DNA of 64,000 nucleotides from DATBVX01 sp035263105 (GCA_035263105.1 DATFRO010000048.1:1-64000); one strand, 5' to 3'. Positions 25,946-34,679 are shown, numbered from the stretch's first letter. Numbers and translations: made by a program. The notes: generated by a model from the letters alone, not told the origin.

Positions 25946-27526
25946 TTACAGGTCGAGGCGCCGGATGAGGCCCAGGTAGCGGGGCTCCGATGCGATGGCC
26001 TGGAACCAGGGAGCGATCTTCAGCAAGAACAGCCATGGGTTCTTTTCCGCGTAGCCGCGCTCCAGCGCCTCGAGCGCCAGCTCGTTCTGCTCGAGACCCG
26101 CAAAGATGACGGCGCGGCTGAAGTGCACTGCATGACGCTCAGGCGCCAGTTGCGCAAGGCGTTCCAGCGTTTCGTGAGCCTTCGCGTGGTTGCCCACCCT
26201 GGCGTAGCAATAGCCCAGGATCCCCAACGGCACGGTGTGCATGATGTCCGAGCGCGTCGAGCGCTCGATGGCCTCGATCGCCGCAGCATGATCGCCTTCG
26301 AGCTGGTGGATGAGCCCGTCCACGTACATCCATCCCGGCGTCGATGAGCCTTGCGGAACGAAGGATTGGCGCATGCGGTCCATGAGCTCGCGCGCCCGAC
26401 TGAGGTCTCCGGCGTAGGCGAGAATCGCCGCGCAGTCGACCTGGATCATCAATGCTGCGGGATCGACTTCAACCGCGGAGTCGGCCTCGACGATCGCCTC
26501 GTCAAGTTTTCCCCGGCACAGGCGGGCGTACGCGTACATGGCGCGCGCCATCGCGTTGCTCGGCTGCAGCTCGATGGCGCGGCGGATGTGGGTTTCGACC
26601 TGGCGCAGGTCGTAGTGACGGGCGAGGGAAATTCCCAGCGCGCAATGCGCCTCGCCAAGCCCGGGATCGCACGCCAATGCGGCGCGCGCCGATTTCTCGG
26701 CGAGTTGCGCGAGCTCGAGCGCGGGCCGTTCCGCCGAATAGCCAAGTGACAGGAACCCGTAGACCTCTGCCAATGCAGCGTGTGCGCGTGCATACCGGGG
26801 ATCCAGCGCGATCGCCCGCTCGTAACACTGGATCGCTTCCTGGAAGGCTTCCGCAGTCACACGTTGCAGACACTGCCGGCCGCGCCAGTACAGCCGGATC
26901 GCATCCGGGTTGCGCGTGGCCTCGCGTGTCAGGCGCTCACGTTCCGAAGACGTCAGCTGCAAGTGCAACTCGTCGGCAATGTTCCCGACGATGCGTGGCT
27001 CGAGCGCCCAGATTTCCGGAGCTGGTTCGACATAACGCGAGCCCCAGAGCTGAAGTCCGGTGCGTGTGTTGACCAGTTCGGCACTGACCGCGATGCCCTC
27101 GCGCTCCTGGCGCACCACGCCTGCGACCACGATCGGAACGCCGAGCGAGCGTCCGGCTTCGCGCACGTCCATGCCGTTGCCGCGGTATCGATAGACGGTG
27201 CTCCGGGCCAGGACGCGAAGCTGTGGCGATTGCGCCAGCCGGTTGATCAGGCTTTCCGTCAGCCCGTCGCACAGGTAGTCGAGTCCCGCATCGCCGGATT
27301 CGTTATCGAATGGCAGCACCGCGAGCAATCGCGACTCGGGCGGCACCACATCGGCCATCAGCCAGGAGTCCAGCGTCGCGGTAAAGGCGAACACCGCATT
27401 CTTCCGGCCTCCCGGAACGCGATGAATGGGCAGGCCCCGGTCCTTTTCCCACCGGATGACGGTCCTGACGTCCCTGGAGAGATATGTCGCGATCTCCTTC
27501 CAGGAGTCGAGGCGGCGGTTTTCCAA
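25946..27526 (-). CDS. HTH (MerR/excisionase-like) - TolB-like - TPR protein
   Basis: 526 residues from a TTG at 27526; a stop lies in frame upstream, and the next internal ATG would remove the first domain, so TTG is the only sensible start although no ribosome site is clear. Residues 6-58 ('SWKEIATYLSRDVRTVIRWE', then 'GLPIHRVPGGRKNAVFAF') form a MerR/excisionase-type DNA-binding helix-turn-helix. A TolB-N-like domain follows (about 66-185, 'LAVLPFDNESGDAGLDYLCD'), then TPR repeats (about 205-510). There is no membrane segment, so the protein is cytoplasmic. It may be a DNA-binding regulator whose TPR part senses a partner protein. It is divergent from the Ig-like lipoprotein gene at 27714, a plausible target. 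Confidence 0.85.
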   Translation of the reverse strand: MENRRLDSWKEIATYLSRDVRTVIRWEKDRGLPIHRVPGGRKNAVFAFTATLDSWLMADVVPPESRLLAVLPFDNESGDAGLDYLCDGLTESLINRLAQSPQLRVLARSTVYRYRGNGMDVREAGRSLGVPIVVAGVVRQEREGIAVSAELVNTRTGLQLWGSRYVEPAPEIWALEPRIVGNIADELHLQLTSSERERLTREATRNPDAIRLYWRGRQCLQRVTAEAFQEAIQCYERAIALDPRYARAHAALAEVYGFLSLGYSAERPALELAQLAEKSARAALACDPGLGEAHCALGISLARHYDLRQVETHIRRAIELQPSNAMARAMYAYARLCRGKLDEAIVEADSAVEVDPAALMIQVDCAAILAYAGDLSRARELMDRMRQSFVPQGSSTPGWMYVDGLIHQLEGDHAAAIEAIERSTRSDIMHTVPLGILGYCYARVGNHAKAHETLERLAQLAPERHAVHFSRAVIFAGLEQNELALEALERGYAEKNPWLFLLKIAPWFQAIASEPRYLGLIRRLDL

Positions 27527-27713
27527 AAGCGGCCGGGTCGTGAGTTGTTGTTGTTGTGCCGTCGATGCTAACGGCGAATGTCACTATCTGTCACGTTTCG
27601 CCAATTGTCGATGCCGGGCTCCTTGTCTCATCGTCGAGCGCATCGCGGCAATCTGCATTTTCCGCAGTTGACAGAAAGCCGCTGCACTCATTTCTTCTTG
27701 GGGAGACAAGTAC

Positions 27714-29792
27714 ATGCCAGGCCAGGTCCTTTCGCGGCGGGGCTTACGCTCCGGGCTAATCCTAGTTATTACGGTCGTTCTGTCGTCGTTGCTCGCCGGG
27801 TGCCCGTGGGACAACTCCGACGATGAGGGCGACGACGGCGGAGCTGCGATCACGGTCAGCGTCGTGCCCGCCAATCCGTCCGTGCAGACTGGCGCCACCC
27901 TGCAGTTCACGGCCACGGTGGCGAACAGCTCCAACACCAGCGTGACGTGGCAGGTCAACAACGTGACCGGCGGCGCGGCGGCGACGGGAACGATTAGCAA
28001 CGCGGGACTCTTCACGGCGCCCGCAGCGGTGCCGAACCCGGCAACCGTCACGGTGAAGGCGATTTCCGCTGCGGACGCAGCGGCGACCTCCTCAGTCACC
28101 GTCACGATCACGAGCCCCGCAGCGGTGAGCGTAGACGTGCAGCCGCCGACCGCTAACGTGCAGGTGGGACACACACAGCAGTTCACGGCCACCGTTGCGA
28201 ATGCCGCCAACACGGCGGTTACGTGGGCGCTCACGGGGGCCGGGTGCGCGGGAGCCACGTGCGGCACCGTCAGCGCAAGCGGCAACTACACCGCTCCAGC
28301 GGCCGTGCCCAATCCGGCAACCGTAACCGTAACCGCGACATCCGCTGCGGACCCGACGAAGTCGGATACCGCCTTGGTTACCGTCGTCGCGGCTCCGGCA
28401 AGCAATCCGCTGGGCTTGCTCAACGGACGCTATGTCCTCACCACCATGGACCAGGAGCGCAACGGTTTCGTCACCGGCACGCTGGACTTCAATGGGACCG
28501 GCCAGGTCACCGGCGGAACCGTGGATCTCAATATTCCCGAAGCGACCGCCCAGACCACCATCAGCGGCGGCACCTACACGATCGCCGCCGACGGACGCGG
28601 CAAGGTCGCCTTGAATGTAACCGGAGTCGGCGCGGTGCACTTCGCGTTCGTCGTGGTGACTGCCGACCTCGCTCGCATCATCTATTTCGAGCCGACCAGC
28701 TCGGGTGATCTCTTCGGTACCCTCGAGCGGCAGACTTCCACGTCGACTCCGACCGGCAAGTACGTCTTCCGTCTCGAGGGAACCGGCCTGACCGGCCGGC
28801 GCGGCTACGTGGGTCTGCTGGACTTCGGTGCGAGCACGTCGGCGCTCGACTTCACCGAGCCCGTCCCCACCGGCTTTCCGAATGGGTACGGCACCACGCA
28901 AGTGTTCACGGCGTCTGTGGCGTTGGGAGCGGCTGATGCAAAGGGGCGGGGCACGCTCACGATCGACAGCACGGAAACCGGAACCATGCTGTTCGCGTAC
29001 TGGGTGATCAATGCAACGCGGCTCGCCATCATTCCGGCCGATCCGGTCGCGCCGATCATCAACGGCGATGCAGGCGCGAAGCCCGCCTCCGGCGGTGTTG
29101 CCGAGAAGCAGGGCGCGATCGGCGGCGCCGGCAATGTTGCCGCCGGCAACTATGTCTACACCGCAATGGGTGCGGACTTCGTCGGCGTGTTCGTCAAGGG
29201 CGGACGGATCGCCTCGACGGGCGCGGCCAGCTCCCCGGCTGTGTCCGATGAGACCGGCGATGCTCACGGACAGGCGCTGGGTGTCGCGAGCAGCTGCGAC
29301 ACCACCGTCAGCGCGGCGGGCCGCTCGGACATGTTCTGCATTCCCGGCAGCTATGGACTGCGCACCTTCTTCATCGATGGCAATCGCGCATTCACGCTCG
29401 TGTACGGCAACGATCGGTTCGGAGTCGGTGAGCTCTACAAGCAGTCCGCGGCGAGCTTCACCGGCGCAGACGTCGCCGGCAACTATTCGTTGCTGGCATT
29501 CGGCGATGAAACTGCCAACAACGTCACCGGTGCGGTTGCCCTCACGGACACTGGCGGAATATCAGGCACCGAAGACACCGCCGAAGACGGTGAGACGGAA
29601 CCGGATGTGTCTCTGACCGGCTCCTATACGTTGAACGCCAATGGAACGGCCGACAGCACGGTCACCGCCGGCGGCATCACGAACCAGCATCGAACCTGGA
29701 TCGTGTCGCCCGCGCGGATCATCGGCTTCACGATCAACGACTCCGACAAGGAGAGCCTGATACTCGATCGGCAGGACCTCACGGTTCCGTAG
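27714..29792 (+). CDS. Large lipoprotein with two Ig-like (Big2-type) repeats
   Basis: 692 residues. The lipobox 'LLAGC' at about 26-30 ends a hydrophobic signal, followed by an acidic linker 'DNSDDEGDDGG'. Two bacterial Ig-like domains of about 85 residues (46-131 and 138-225) are near-duplicates; each ends in 'TAPAAVPNPATVTV' and 'SAAD', and the DNA also repeats (28011-28077 and 28287-28351). The remaining 460 residues form Gly-rich beta repeats of the type 'LNGRYVLTTMDQERNGFVTG', 'GKYVFRLEGTG', 'AGNYVYTAMGAD' and 'AGNYSLLAFGDE', likely several copies of one unit. It is probably a surface or periplasmic structural or adhesive protein. GGGGAG stands nine bases before the ATG. Confidence 0.85.
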   Translation: MPGQVLSRRGLRSGLILVITVVLSSLLAGCPWDNSDDEGDDGGAAITVSVVPANPSVQTGATLQFTATVANSSNTSVTWQVNNVTGGAAATGTISNAGLFTAPAAVPNPATVTVKAISAADAAATSSVTVTITSPAAVSVDVQPPTANVQVGHTQQFTATVANAANTAVTWALTGAGCAGATCGTVSASGNYTAPAAVPNPATVTVTATSAADPTKSDTALVTVVAAPASNPLGLLNGRYVLTTMDQERNGFVTGTLDFNGTGQVTGGTVDLNIPEATAQTTISGGTYTIAADGRGKVALNVTGVGAVHFAFVVVTADLARIIYFEPTSSGDLFGTLERQTSTSTPTGKYVFRLEGTGLTGRRGYVGLLDFGASTSALDFTEPVPTGFPNGYGTTQVFTASVALGAADAKGRGTLTIDSTETGTMLFAYWVINATRLAIIPADPVAPIINGDAGAKPASGGVAEKQGAIGGAGNVAAGNYVYTAMGADFVGVFVKGGRIASTGAASSPAVSDETGDAHGQALGVASSCDTTVSAAGRSDMFCIPGSYGLRTFFIDGNRAFTLVYGNDRFGVGELYKQSAASFTGADVAGNYSLLAFGDETANNVTGAVALTDTGGISGTEDTAEDGETEPDVSLTGSYTLNANGTADSTVTAGGITNQHRTWIVSPARIIGFTINDSDKESLILDRQDLTVP

Positions 29793-29817
29793 AGCCTGAT
29801 CGCGTAACGAGCGACGA

Positions 29818-29849
29818 GGGCCGGCCGGCTGAGCGGTCGGCCCTTTCTT
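29818..29849 (+). terminator. Rho-independent terminator after the Ig-like lipoprotein gene
   Basis: A nine-base stem, GGGCCGGCC pairing with GGTCGGCCC (one G-T type mismatch), encloses an eight-base loop and is followed by TTTCTT. It begins 26 bp after the stop codon. Confidence 0.75.
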
Positions 29850-29873
29850 GTTTGCGGCCGCGCCGCGAACCCC

Positions 29874-29932
29874 GACGTCCGATCCCGTTCCCGGGATGTT
29901 GGCGCTGGTACGGATCCCGGACACGGGACGTC
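29874..29932. repeat. Large imperfect inverted repeat in the gap before the repeat-containing small protein
   Basis: The 14-base arm at 29884-29897 (CCCGTTCCCGGGAT) pairs with 29914-29927 with two mismatches across a 16-base loop. The arms extend outward as GACGT/ACGTC after a small bulge. It lies 25 bp beyond the terminator and about 145 bp before the ATG at 30077. It could be an operator, an RNA leader structure or a second terminator; there is no U-run. Confidence 0.5.
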
Positions 29933-30076
29933 CGCGGACATTCGCAGCGGACACCTTGATCGCGCGACCGCCGGAAAAACAGCCAGTTAGCGCAGTGCTG
30001 GAGGCTGGCACGCGCCGTGCTTAGTAGAGAGCGACGACGAATCTGGACGCTCTCAACGCAGCACGAGGTCGCAACC

Positions 30077-30430
30077 ATGACGCACTCAACCCTGATCTCC
30101 CTGGGCCGCCGCACCCTTCAGATCGCGACGCTCTCTCTTATCGCTGCTGCGCCGCTCGCCTTCGGCGGCGAACCTGTGACGTCCGATCGCACGGATCAGC
30201 TGATCGGCCAGATGGTGGTCAGCGCAACCCATGAGCGCGTGCTCATCGGCGATCTCGTGGTCAGCGCGCCGCGCGAGCAGGCGCTCATCGGTCATCTCGT
30301 GGTCAGCGCAGCCCGCCTCTCGCCCGCCAGCGTCACCTTTGCAAATTTGGGTGCGATGAGCGTGACCGCGCTCCGCGACACCTCGCTCGCCAGCAACGAG
30401 GCCTCGCAGGCGACTCAGGCCTCTCTGTAG
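30077..30430 (+). CDS. Small exported protein with three 14-residue tandem repeats
   Basis: 117 residues from the ATG at 30077, giving a signal peptide (about 1-30, '...IAAAPLAFG'). The mature chain has three exact-period repeats with core LIGxxVVSA at residues 42-50, 56-64 and 70-78, a 14-residue (42-base) period. A decayed fourth copy, 'NLGAMSVTA', is at 90-98. The repeats alternate a hydrophobic beta-like core with a charged 'THER/PREQ' turn, which would suit a small beta-solenoid. The C-terminal 20 residues are Ser/Ala/Thr-rich. No family is recognised; similar small repeat proteins with 'TVTA' cores occur in xanthomonads, from memory only. It stands alone between a terminator and a cupin gene. 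Confidence 0.7.
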   Translation: MTHSTLISLGRRTLQIATLSLIAAAPLAFGGEPVTSDRTDQLIGQMVVSATHERVLIGDLVVSAPREQALIGHLVVSAARLSPASVTFANLGAMSVTALRDTSLASNEASQATQASL

Positions 30431-30489
30431 ACTGTCGGTCCGCCTGAGCGATCAGGCGGGCGACGCTCGTTCAGGCTTGAGGGCGAACC

Positions 30490-30870
30490 ATGGACACCGA
30501 GGCGACTCAATATCCCTACGCGACGCACCTGAACCTGCACTATGCACAGCTCGAGCGAGTGGACGTGCCCGCGCTCGTGGCTGCTTGCCGGGACCGCTGG
30601 TACAACCAGACGCTATGCCAGGTGAACGATTCGGTGATTCGCCTGGGGGTGCTGCAGGGCGAGTATCACTGGCACAAGCACGACGCGGACGACGAGTTCT
30701 TCTTCGTGCTGGAGGGGAGCCTGTTCATCGACCTCGAGGATCGGGTCGTCGAGCTCAAGCCATGGCAAGGCTTCACGGTGCCCAAGGGAATTCTGCACCG
30801 CACGCGCGCGCCCGAGCGCGTCGTGATCCTGATGGTGGAGAACGCTGGAATTATTCCGACCGGAGACTGA
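30490..30870 (+). CDS. Cupin-domain protein
   Basis: 126 residues, a single small cupin barrel. Motif 1 reads 'GEYHWHKHDADDEFFFVLEGSL', giving His residues and a Glu as metal ligands; motif 2 is 'WQGFTVPKGILHRTRA', with one His. These residues would hold Fe, Mn or Zn. The protein is cytoplasmic (no signal). Enzymatic (isomerase or dioxygenase) or sensory roles are both possible. It is 33 bp upstream of a substrate-binding-fold gene on the same strand and probably forms a two-gene operon with it. Confidence 0.85.
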   Translation: MDTEATQYPYATHLNLHYAQLERVDVPALVAACRDRWYNQTLCQVNDSVIRLGVLQGEYHWHKHDADDEFFFVLEGSLFIDLEDRVVELKPWQGFTVPKGILHRTRAPERVVILMVENAGIIPTGD

Positions 30871-30903
30871 AGATCGCAGGCAGCGAGTGACACGGAGTTC
30901 CCG

Positions 30904-31776
30904 ATGGCGAAGTTCATCATCTCGCCGCACATGCGGCTGCACGAATGGGTGGCGGAGGAGAAGGGCTACTTCCGCGCCGAAGGGCTCGATTACGAGTTCC
31001 AGGCCGCGCTGCGCTCACAAGAGGCCAAGGACCACGACCTCGGCGATCGCGTCGGCGCGTACCAGACCTTTGAGCGTGGCCGCACTTGCGACGTGAGCAG
31101 CGCATGCCACTGGACCGTGAACATTGCCGCCGCGGCAGGTCACGGCCGGATTTACGTGGACGCTTATTCGGTGGCGCCGTGCGCGATCTTCGTGGCCCGG
31201 GAGTCAGGGATCGAGCGTCCCGAGGATCTCGCCGGCGTGCCGATCTCCGTCGGCTACCAGTCGGGCAGCCATTACTCGACGATCGAGGCGCTCGATCAGT
31301 TCCTCGAGCCGGGCCAGATCTCGCTCTCGTTCGCCGAGGGCCTGCTCTTCAGCCGCATGGAGCAGCTCATCGAAGGACGAGTGCCCGCCGTCAACGTGTT
31401 CTCAGGTCCCTACTACTTTCTCGAGCAGCTGGGTTTCCGCAAGGTGCTGGATACGAGTTTCATGATGGCGGCGATGGTCAGCGAGCGCGTAGGCCCAGAG
31501 GACGTGCGCAAGTACTATGCCGCGCTCCGGCGCGCGCAAGCGGACATCGACCTGCACCCGCACCGCTACACTCATCACTACAAGAAAGAGTTCCCGCAGC
31601 GCTATCACGCATCGATGGATACGCGTCTCTTCGGGCCGGGCGAGCGCATCGTTTTCGAGCCTTACACGCGCGCGATCTACGAAGATACGCAGCGGTGGAT
31701 CATGGAGCGCGGCATCTTCCCGGAAGGCAACCCGATCATCAGGGATTTCGACCGGGCCACCACTGGCGCTACTTGA
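30904..31776 (+). CDS. Cytoplasmic periplasmic-binding-protein-fold (NMT1/SsuA-like) protein
   Basis: 290 residues resembling the nitrate/sulfonate/thiamine-precursor binding proteins: 'EWVAEEKGYFRAEGLDYEF' near the start, 'GRTCDVSSACHWTVNIAAAAG', 'ESGIERPEDLAGVPISVGYQ' and 'SRMEQLIEGRVPAVNVFSG'. There is no signal peptide or lipobox, and no ABC permease or ATPase gene is near, so it is not a normal uptake component. A THI5-like biosynthetic or cytosolic ligand-binding role should be considered. The partner is the cupin just upstream. Its last eight bases overlap the convergent dipeptidase gene. Confidence 0.7.
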   Translation: MAKFIISPHMRLHEWVAEEKGYFRAEGLDYEFQAALRSQEAKDHDLGDRVGAYQTFERGRTCDVSSACHWTVNIAAAAGHGRIYVDAYSVAPCAIFVARESGIERPEDLAGVPISVGYQSGSHYSTIEALDQFLEPGQISLSFAEGLLFSRMEQLIEGRVPAVNVFSGPYYFLEQLGFRKVLDTSFMMAAMVSERVGPEDVRKYYAALRRAQADIDLHPHRYTHHYKKEFPQRYHASMDTRLFGPGERIVFEPYTRAIYEDTQRWIMERGIFPEGNPIIRDFDRATTGAT

Positions 31777-33070
31777 CCTTGTCCTCGGTGATCAGCGGCG
31801 CCTCGGCGTGCTCGAGGTCCGCCGCGACCCGTTCCATCTGGCGCATCGCGCGCAGGTGATTGCGGCCCGCGATCTTCAGCACGTCCTCATCGGAATAGCG
31901 GCGGCGTAACAGCTCGGCGAACAGGTACGGATAGCGCGTGACGTTGCCGAGGCCGGTCGTCATGTCGCTCTCCTCGGCGTGGTAGAAGTCGGCGCCGATG
32001 CCGATGTGATCGATGCCGGCAACCTTGCGGATGTGGTCGATGTGATCGGCGACATCGGCAATATCGGCGCGTGCGGGCCCGGCCGTCTTTTCCCAATCGG
32101 CAATCGCCTTGTCGATGACAGCCTGGTCCGCGAGCCGTCCGCGCAAATCCCGCAAGGCAGCCGCGCGCTTGTCTTCCCACGCCTGGCCCTCCGGTGACAC
32201 GTACGGACGAATGAAGTTGACATGCACGACGCCGCCGTTGTCGCGAACCAGTCGCAGCACATCGTCGGGCACGTTGCGCGGGTGCGGATTGATGGCATAG
32301 GCATCGGAGTGAGAGAAAATCACCGGCGCACGCGTCGTGTGCAGCGCATCGCGCATGGTGTCTGCGCTCACGTGCGACAGGTCCACGAACATGCCGAGCC
32401 GGTTCATCTCGCGCACGAGTTGTTTGCCGAGAGTGGTCAGGCCGTAGTGCTCGGGGCGATCGGTTGCGGCATCGGCCCAGTCGATGTTGTCCCAATGGGT
32501 GAGCGTCATGTAGCGCGCGCCGAGCTCGTGGAAGACCCGCAGCGCCGCGGGCGAGTTCTCGATCATGTGTCCGCCTTCCACACCCATGAGGCAGGCGATC
32601 TTGCCGGCAGCGCGAATGCGCTCGATGTCGTCGGCGCTGCGCGCCTGTTCGAACCCCACGGTACCGCGGATGAAACGCAACGCGACGTCGAACTCGCGCA
32701 ACGCCTCGTGCAGGGACACGTGGGTCTTCTGCGTCGCCGACTCCACGAAGACAGACCAATACTGGGCGCCGACGCCTCCTTCGCGAAGCGCCGGAACGTC
32801 GGCGCACAACGTCGGTTGGCGCACCGTGAGATCGAAGCGGGTGAGGTCTCCCGCGCTCAACTCGAGGAACATCGTCGGCAGGTCGTTGTGAGTATCGATC
32901 AGGGGCGCCTGCTCGAGGAGCGAGCGCGCACGGGCGAGAAGCGCCGGATCGACCGCGGCAGGAGCAGCGCCGTTCGTCGCGGCTTTCGTCAAGGCCAACG
33001 CCGGGGCTAGCTGGATCAGCGTCGACGCGCCCAGTGCTGACTGGGCCAGAAATGTACGGCGAGTGATCAA
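31769..33070 (-). CDS. Tat-exported membrane-dipeptidase-type peptidase (M19)
   Basis: 433 residues from a TTG at 33070 with GGGGAG seven bases upstream. The N-terminus 'MITRRTFLAQSALGAS' is a twin-arginine signal, so a folded metalloprotein is sent to the periplasm. The M19 (renal dipeptidase) binuclear zinc site is visible: His61 and Asp63 in 'DTHNDLP', the bridging Glu165 in 'GVEGGHMIEN', then 'FVDLSHVSADTM' and 'PVIFSHSDAYA' for further His ligands, and 'HIGIGADFYH'. It hydrolyses dipeptides, including some with D-residues. It is divergent from two transporters, one of the peptide (POT) family, which suggests a peptide-scavenging locus. Confidence 0.93.
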   Translation of the reverse strand: MITRRTFLAQSALGASTLIQLAPALALTKAATNGAAPAAVDPALLARARSLLEQAPLIDTHNDLPTMFLELSAGDLTRFDLTVRQPTLCADVPALREGGVGAQYWSVFVESATQKTHVSLHEALREFDVALRFIRGTVGFEQARSADDIERIRAAGKIACLMGVEGGHMIENSPAALRVFHELGARYMTLTHWDNIDWADAATDRPEHYGLTTLGKQLVREMNRLGMFVDLSHVSADTMRDALHTTRAPVIFSHSDAYAINPHPRNVPDDVLRLVRDNGGVVHVNFIRPYVSPEGQAWEDKRAAALRDLRGRLADQAVIDKAIADWEKTAGPARADIADVADHIDHIRKVAGIDHIGIGADFYHAEESDMTTGLGNVTRYPYLFAELLRRRYSDEDVLKIAGRNHLRAMRQMERVAADLEHAEAPLITEDKVK

Positions 33071-33148
33071 TCCCGTCTCCCCTGGTTTCGCAAGCGCGGT
33101 AGCTTAGCCGATTCGGAACGAATGGTTCGCGCCGCGACCTAACCGCGA

Positions 33149-34597
33149 GTGGACGCCGTCACGGAAGACGTATTCGTCACCAACGTGCCCGCACGGCTCG
33201 ATCGGCTGCCCTGGGGCCGGTTCCACTGGCTCGTCGTATCGGCGCTCGGTATCACCTGGGTCCTCGACGGCCTCGAGGTGACGCTGGTCGGCTCGCTCGC
33301 CGCGGTAATCAAGCATCCGGACGCGCTTGCGCTCACGGACTCGCAAGTCGGTCTCACCGGCGCCGCCTATATCGCTGGCGCCGTGTGCGGCGCCTTGTTC
33401 TTCGGTTGGCTCACGGACCGCCTCGGTCGCAAGCGCCTGTTCACGGTGACGGTCGCCGTCTATCTGGTCGCGACCATCCTGAGCGGCTTCTCGTGGGACT
33501 TCTGGTCGTTCGCGTTCTTCCGCTTCGTCACCGGCGCCGGCATCGGCGGCGAATACTCGGCCATCAATTCCGCGATCCAGGAGTTGATCCCGGCCCGCTA
33601 CCGCGGCGCGACCGACCTCATCATCAACGGCAGCTTCTGGGTGGGCGGCGTGCTCGGGGCACTCGGCTCGATCGTGGTGCTCGATCCCGCGATCTTTGCG
33701 ATCGATGTCGGCTGGCGCCTTGCTTTCGTCATCGGCGGCTCAATCGGCATCGTCATCATCTATGTGCGCCGCTTCATTCCCGAAAGCCCACGCTGGCTGA
33801 TGACTCACGGCCGGCCGAGGGACGCCGAACGCATCATCGAACGGATCGAAGCCGATGCCGCACGCCAGCACGGAATCAAGCTCGCGCCGGCGAGCGAACT
33901 GCCGACGATCCGGCTGCGCGGACGCCACTCGACACCGCTGCTCGAAGTGGCCGCGAACCTGGTTCGCATCTACCGGCGGCGCACGCTCGTCGGCCTGACG
34001 CTCATGACGAGCCAGGCCTTCTGCTACAACGCGATTTTCTTCACCTACGCGCTGATCCTGACGAAGTTCTACGGCATCCCGGAAACCGGCGTCGGCTGGT
34101 ACATCTTCCCGTTCGCTGCCGGCAACTTCCTGGGTCCGCTGCTCCTCGGACGCTTTTTCGATTCGCTCGGCCGGCGCCGCATGATCGCCGGCACCTATGG
34201 TCTCGCCGGTGCATTGCTCGCCGTCACGGGATTTCTGTTTCAGCTCGATGCGCTCACTGCTGCAGGCCAGACCGTGGCGTGGATGATCGTGTTCTTCTTT
34301 GCTTCGGCGGCGGCGAGCTCCGCCTACCTGACCGTGGGCGAGACATTCCCGCTCGAAATGCGCGCGTTGAGCATCGCGGTCTTCTACGCTCTCGGTACGG
34401 CACTCGGAGGCCTGATCGGACCGGCGCTTTTCGGCGTCCTGATCGAATCCGGCGACCGCACCTCGATCATGTGGGGATATTTTCTCGGTGGCGGCCTGAT
34501 GATGCTCGCGGCCGTCGTGCAGGCGATCTGGGGCGTGAGCGCTGCGCGCCTGCCGCTCGAGAGCGTCGCAACGCCGCTTTCGCACGTTCCACCCTGA
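33149..34597 (+). CDS. MFS transporter (metabolite:H+ / sugar-porter-like)
   Basis: 482 residues, twelve membrane helices, from a GTG at 33149. The MFS loop motif between helices 2 and 3 reads 'GWLTDRLGRKRLF'; helix 4-5 has 'GAGIGGEYSAINSAIQE' and 'RYRGATDLIINGSFW', and the centre loop 'RRFIPESPRWLMTHGR' is the PESPR motif shared by sugar porters and aromatic-acid/H+ symporters. The second half repeats 'GRFFDSLGRRRMI'. Substrate is therefore a sugar or organic acid and cannot be narrowed. It is divergent from the M19 dipeptidase (78-bp gap) and followed by a POT transporter. Confidence 0.9.
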   Translation: MDAVTEDVFVTNVPARLDRLPWGRFHWLVVSALGITWVLDGLEVTLVGSLAAVIKHPDALALTDSQVGLTGAAYIAGAVCGALFFGWLTDRLGRKRLFTVTVAVYLVATILSGFSWDFWSFAFFRFVTGAGIGGEYSAINSAIQELIPARYRGATDLIINGSFWVGGVLGALGSIVVLDPAIFAIDVGWRLAFVIGGSIGIVIIYVRRFIPESPRWLMTHGRPRDAERIIERIEADAARQHGIKLAPASELPTIRLRGRHSTPLLEVAANLVRIYRRRTLVGLTLMTSQAFCYNAIFFTYALILTKFYGIPETGVGWYIFPFAAGNFLGPLLLGRFFDSLGRRRMIAGTYGLAGALLAVTGFLFQLDALTAAGQTVAWMIVFFFASAAASSAYLTVGETFPLEMRALSIAVFYALGTALGGLIGPALFGVLIESGDRTSIMWGYFLGGGLMMLAAVVQAIWGVSAARLPLESVATPLSHVPP

Positions 34598-34679
34598 GCT
34601 TGCGTTGTTATCCATCGCATGTCCGTACTAGAGTTGCGCGCGGACGAACGAAAACAACAAAGTGAACGCGCGGACCATC

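Noticed and set aside
27543..27557. GTT/TTG microrepeat before the HTH-TPR gene as a phase-variable tract
   Set aside because: Only about four units of three bases are present and, being trinucleotides upstream of the start, they would not switch the frame.
30200..30325. CRISPR-like or satellite array
   Set aside because: The 42-base periodicity is coding repeats in an open frame with a signal peptide, without identical repeats or spacers.
30904..31776. Ordinary ABC-transporter substrate-binding protein
   Set aside because: It has no signal peptide or lipobox and no permease or ATPase genes nearby.
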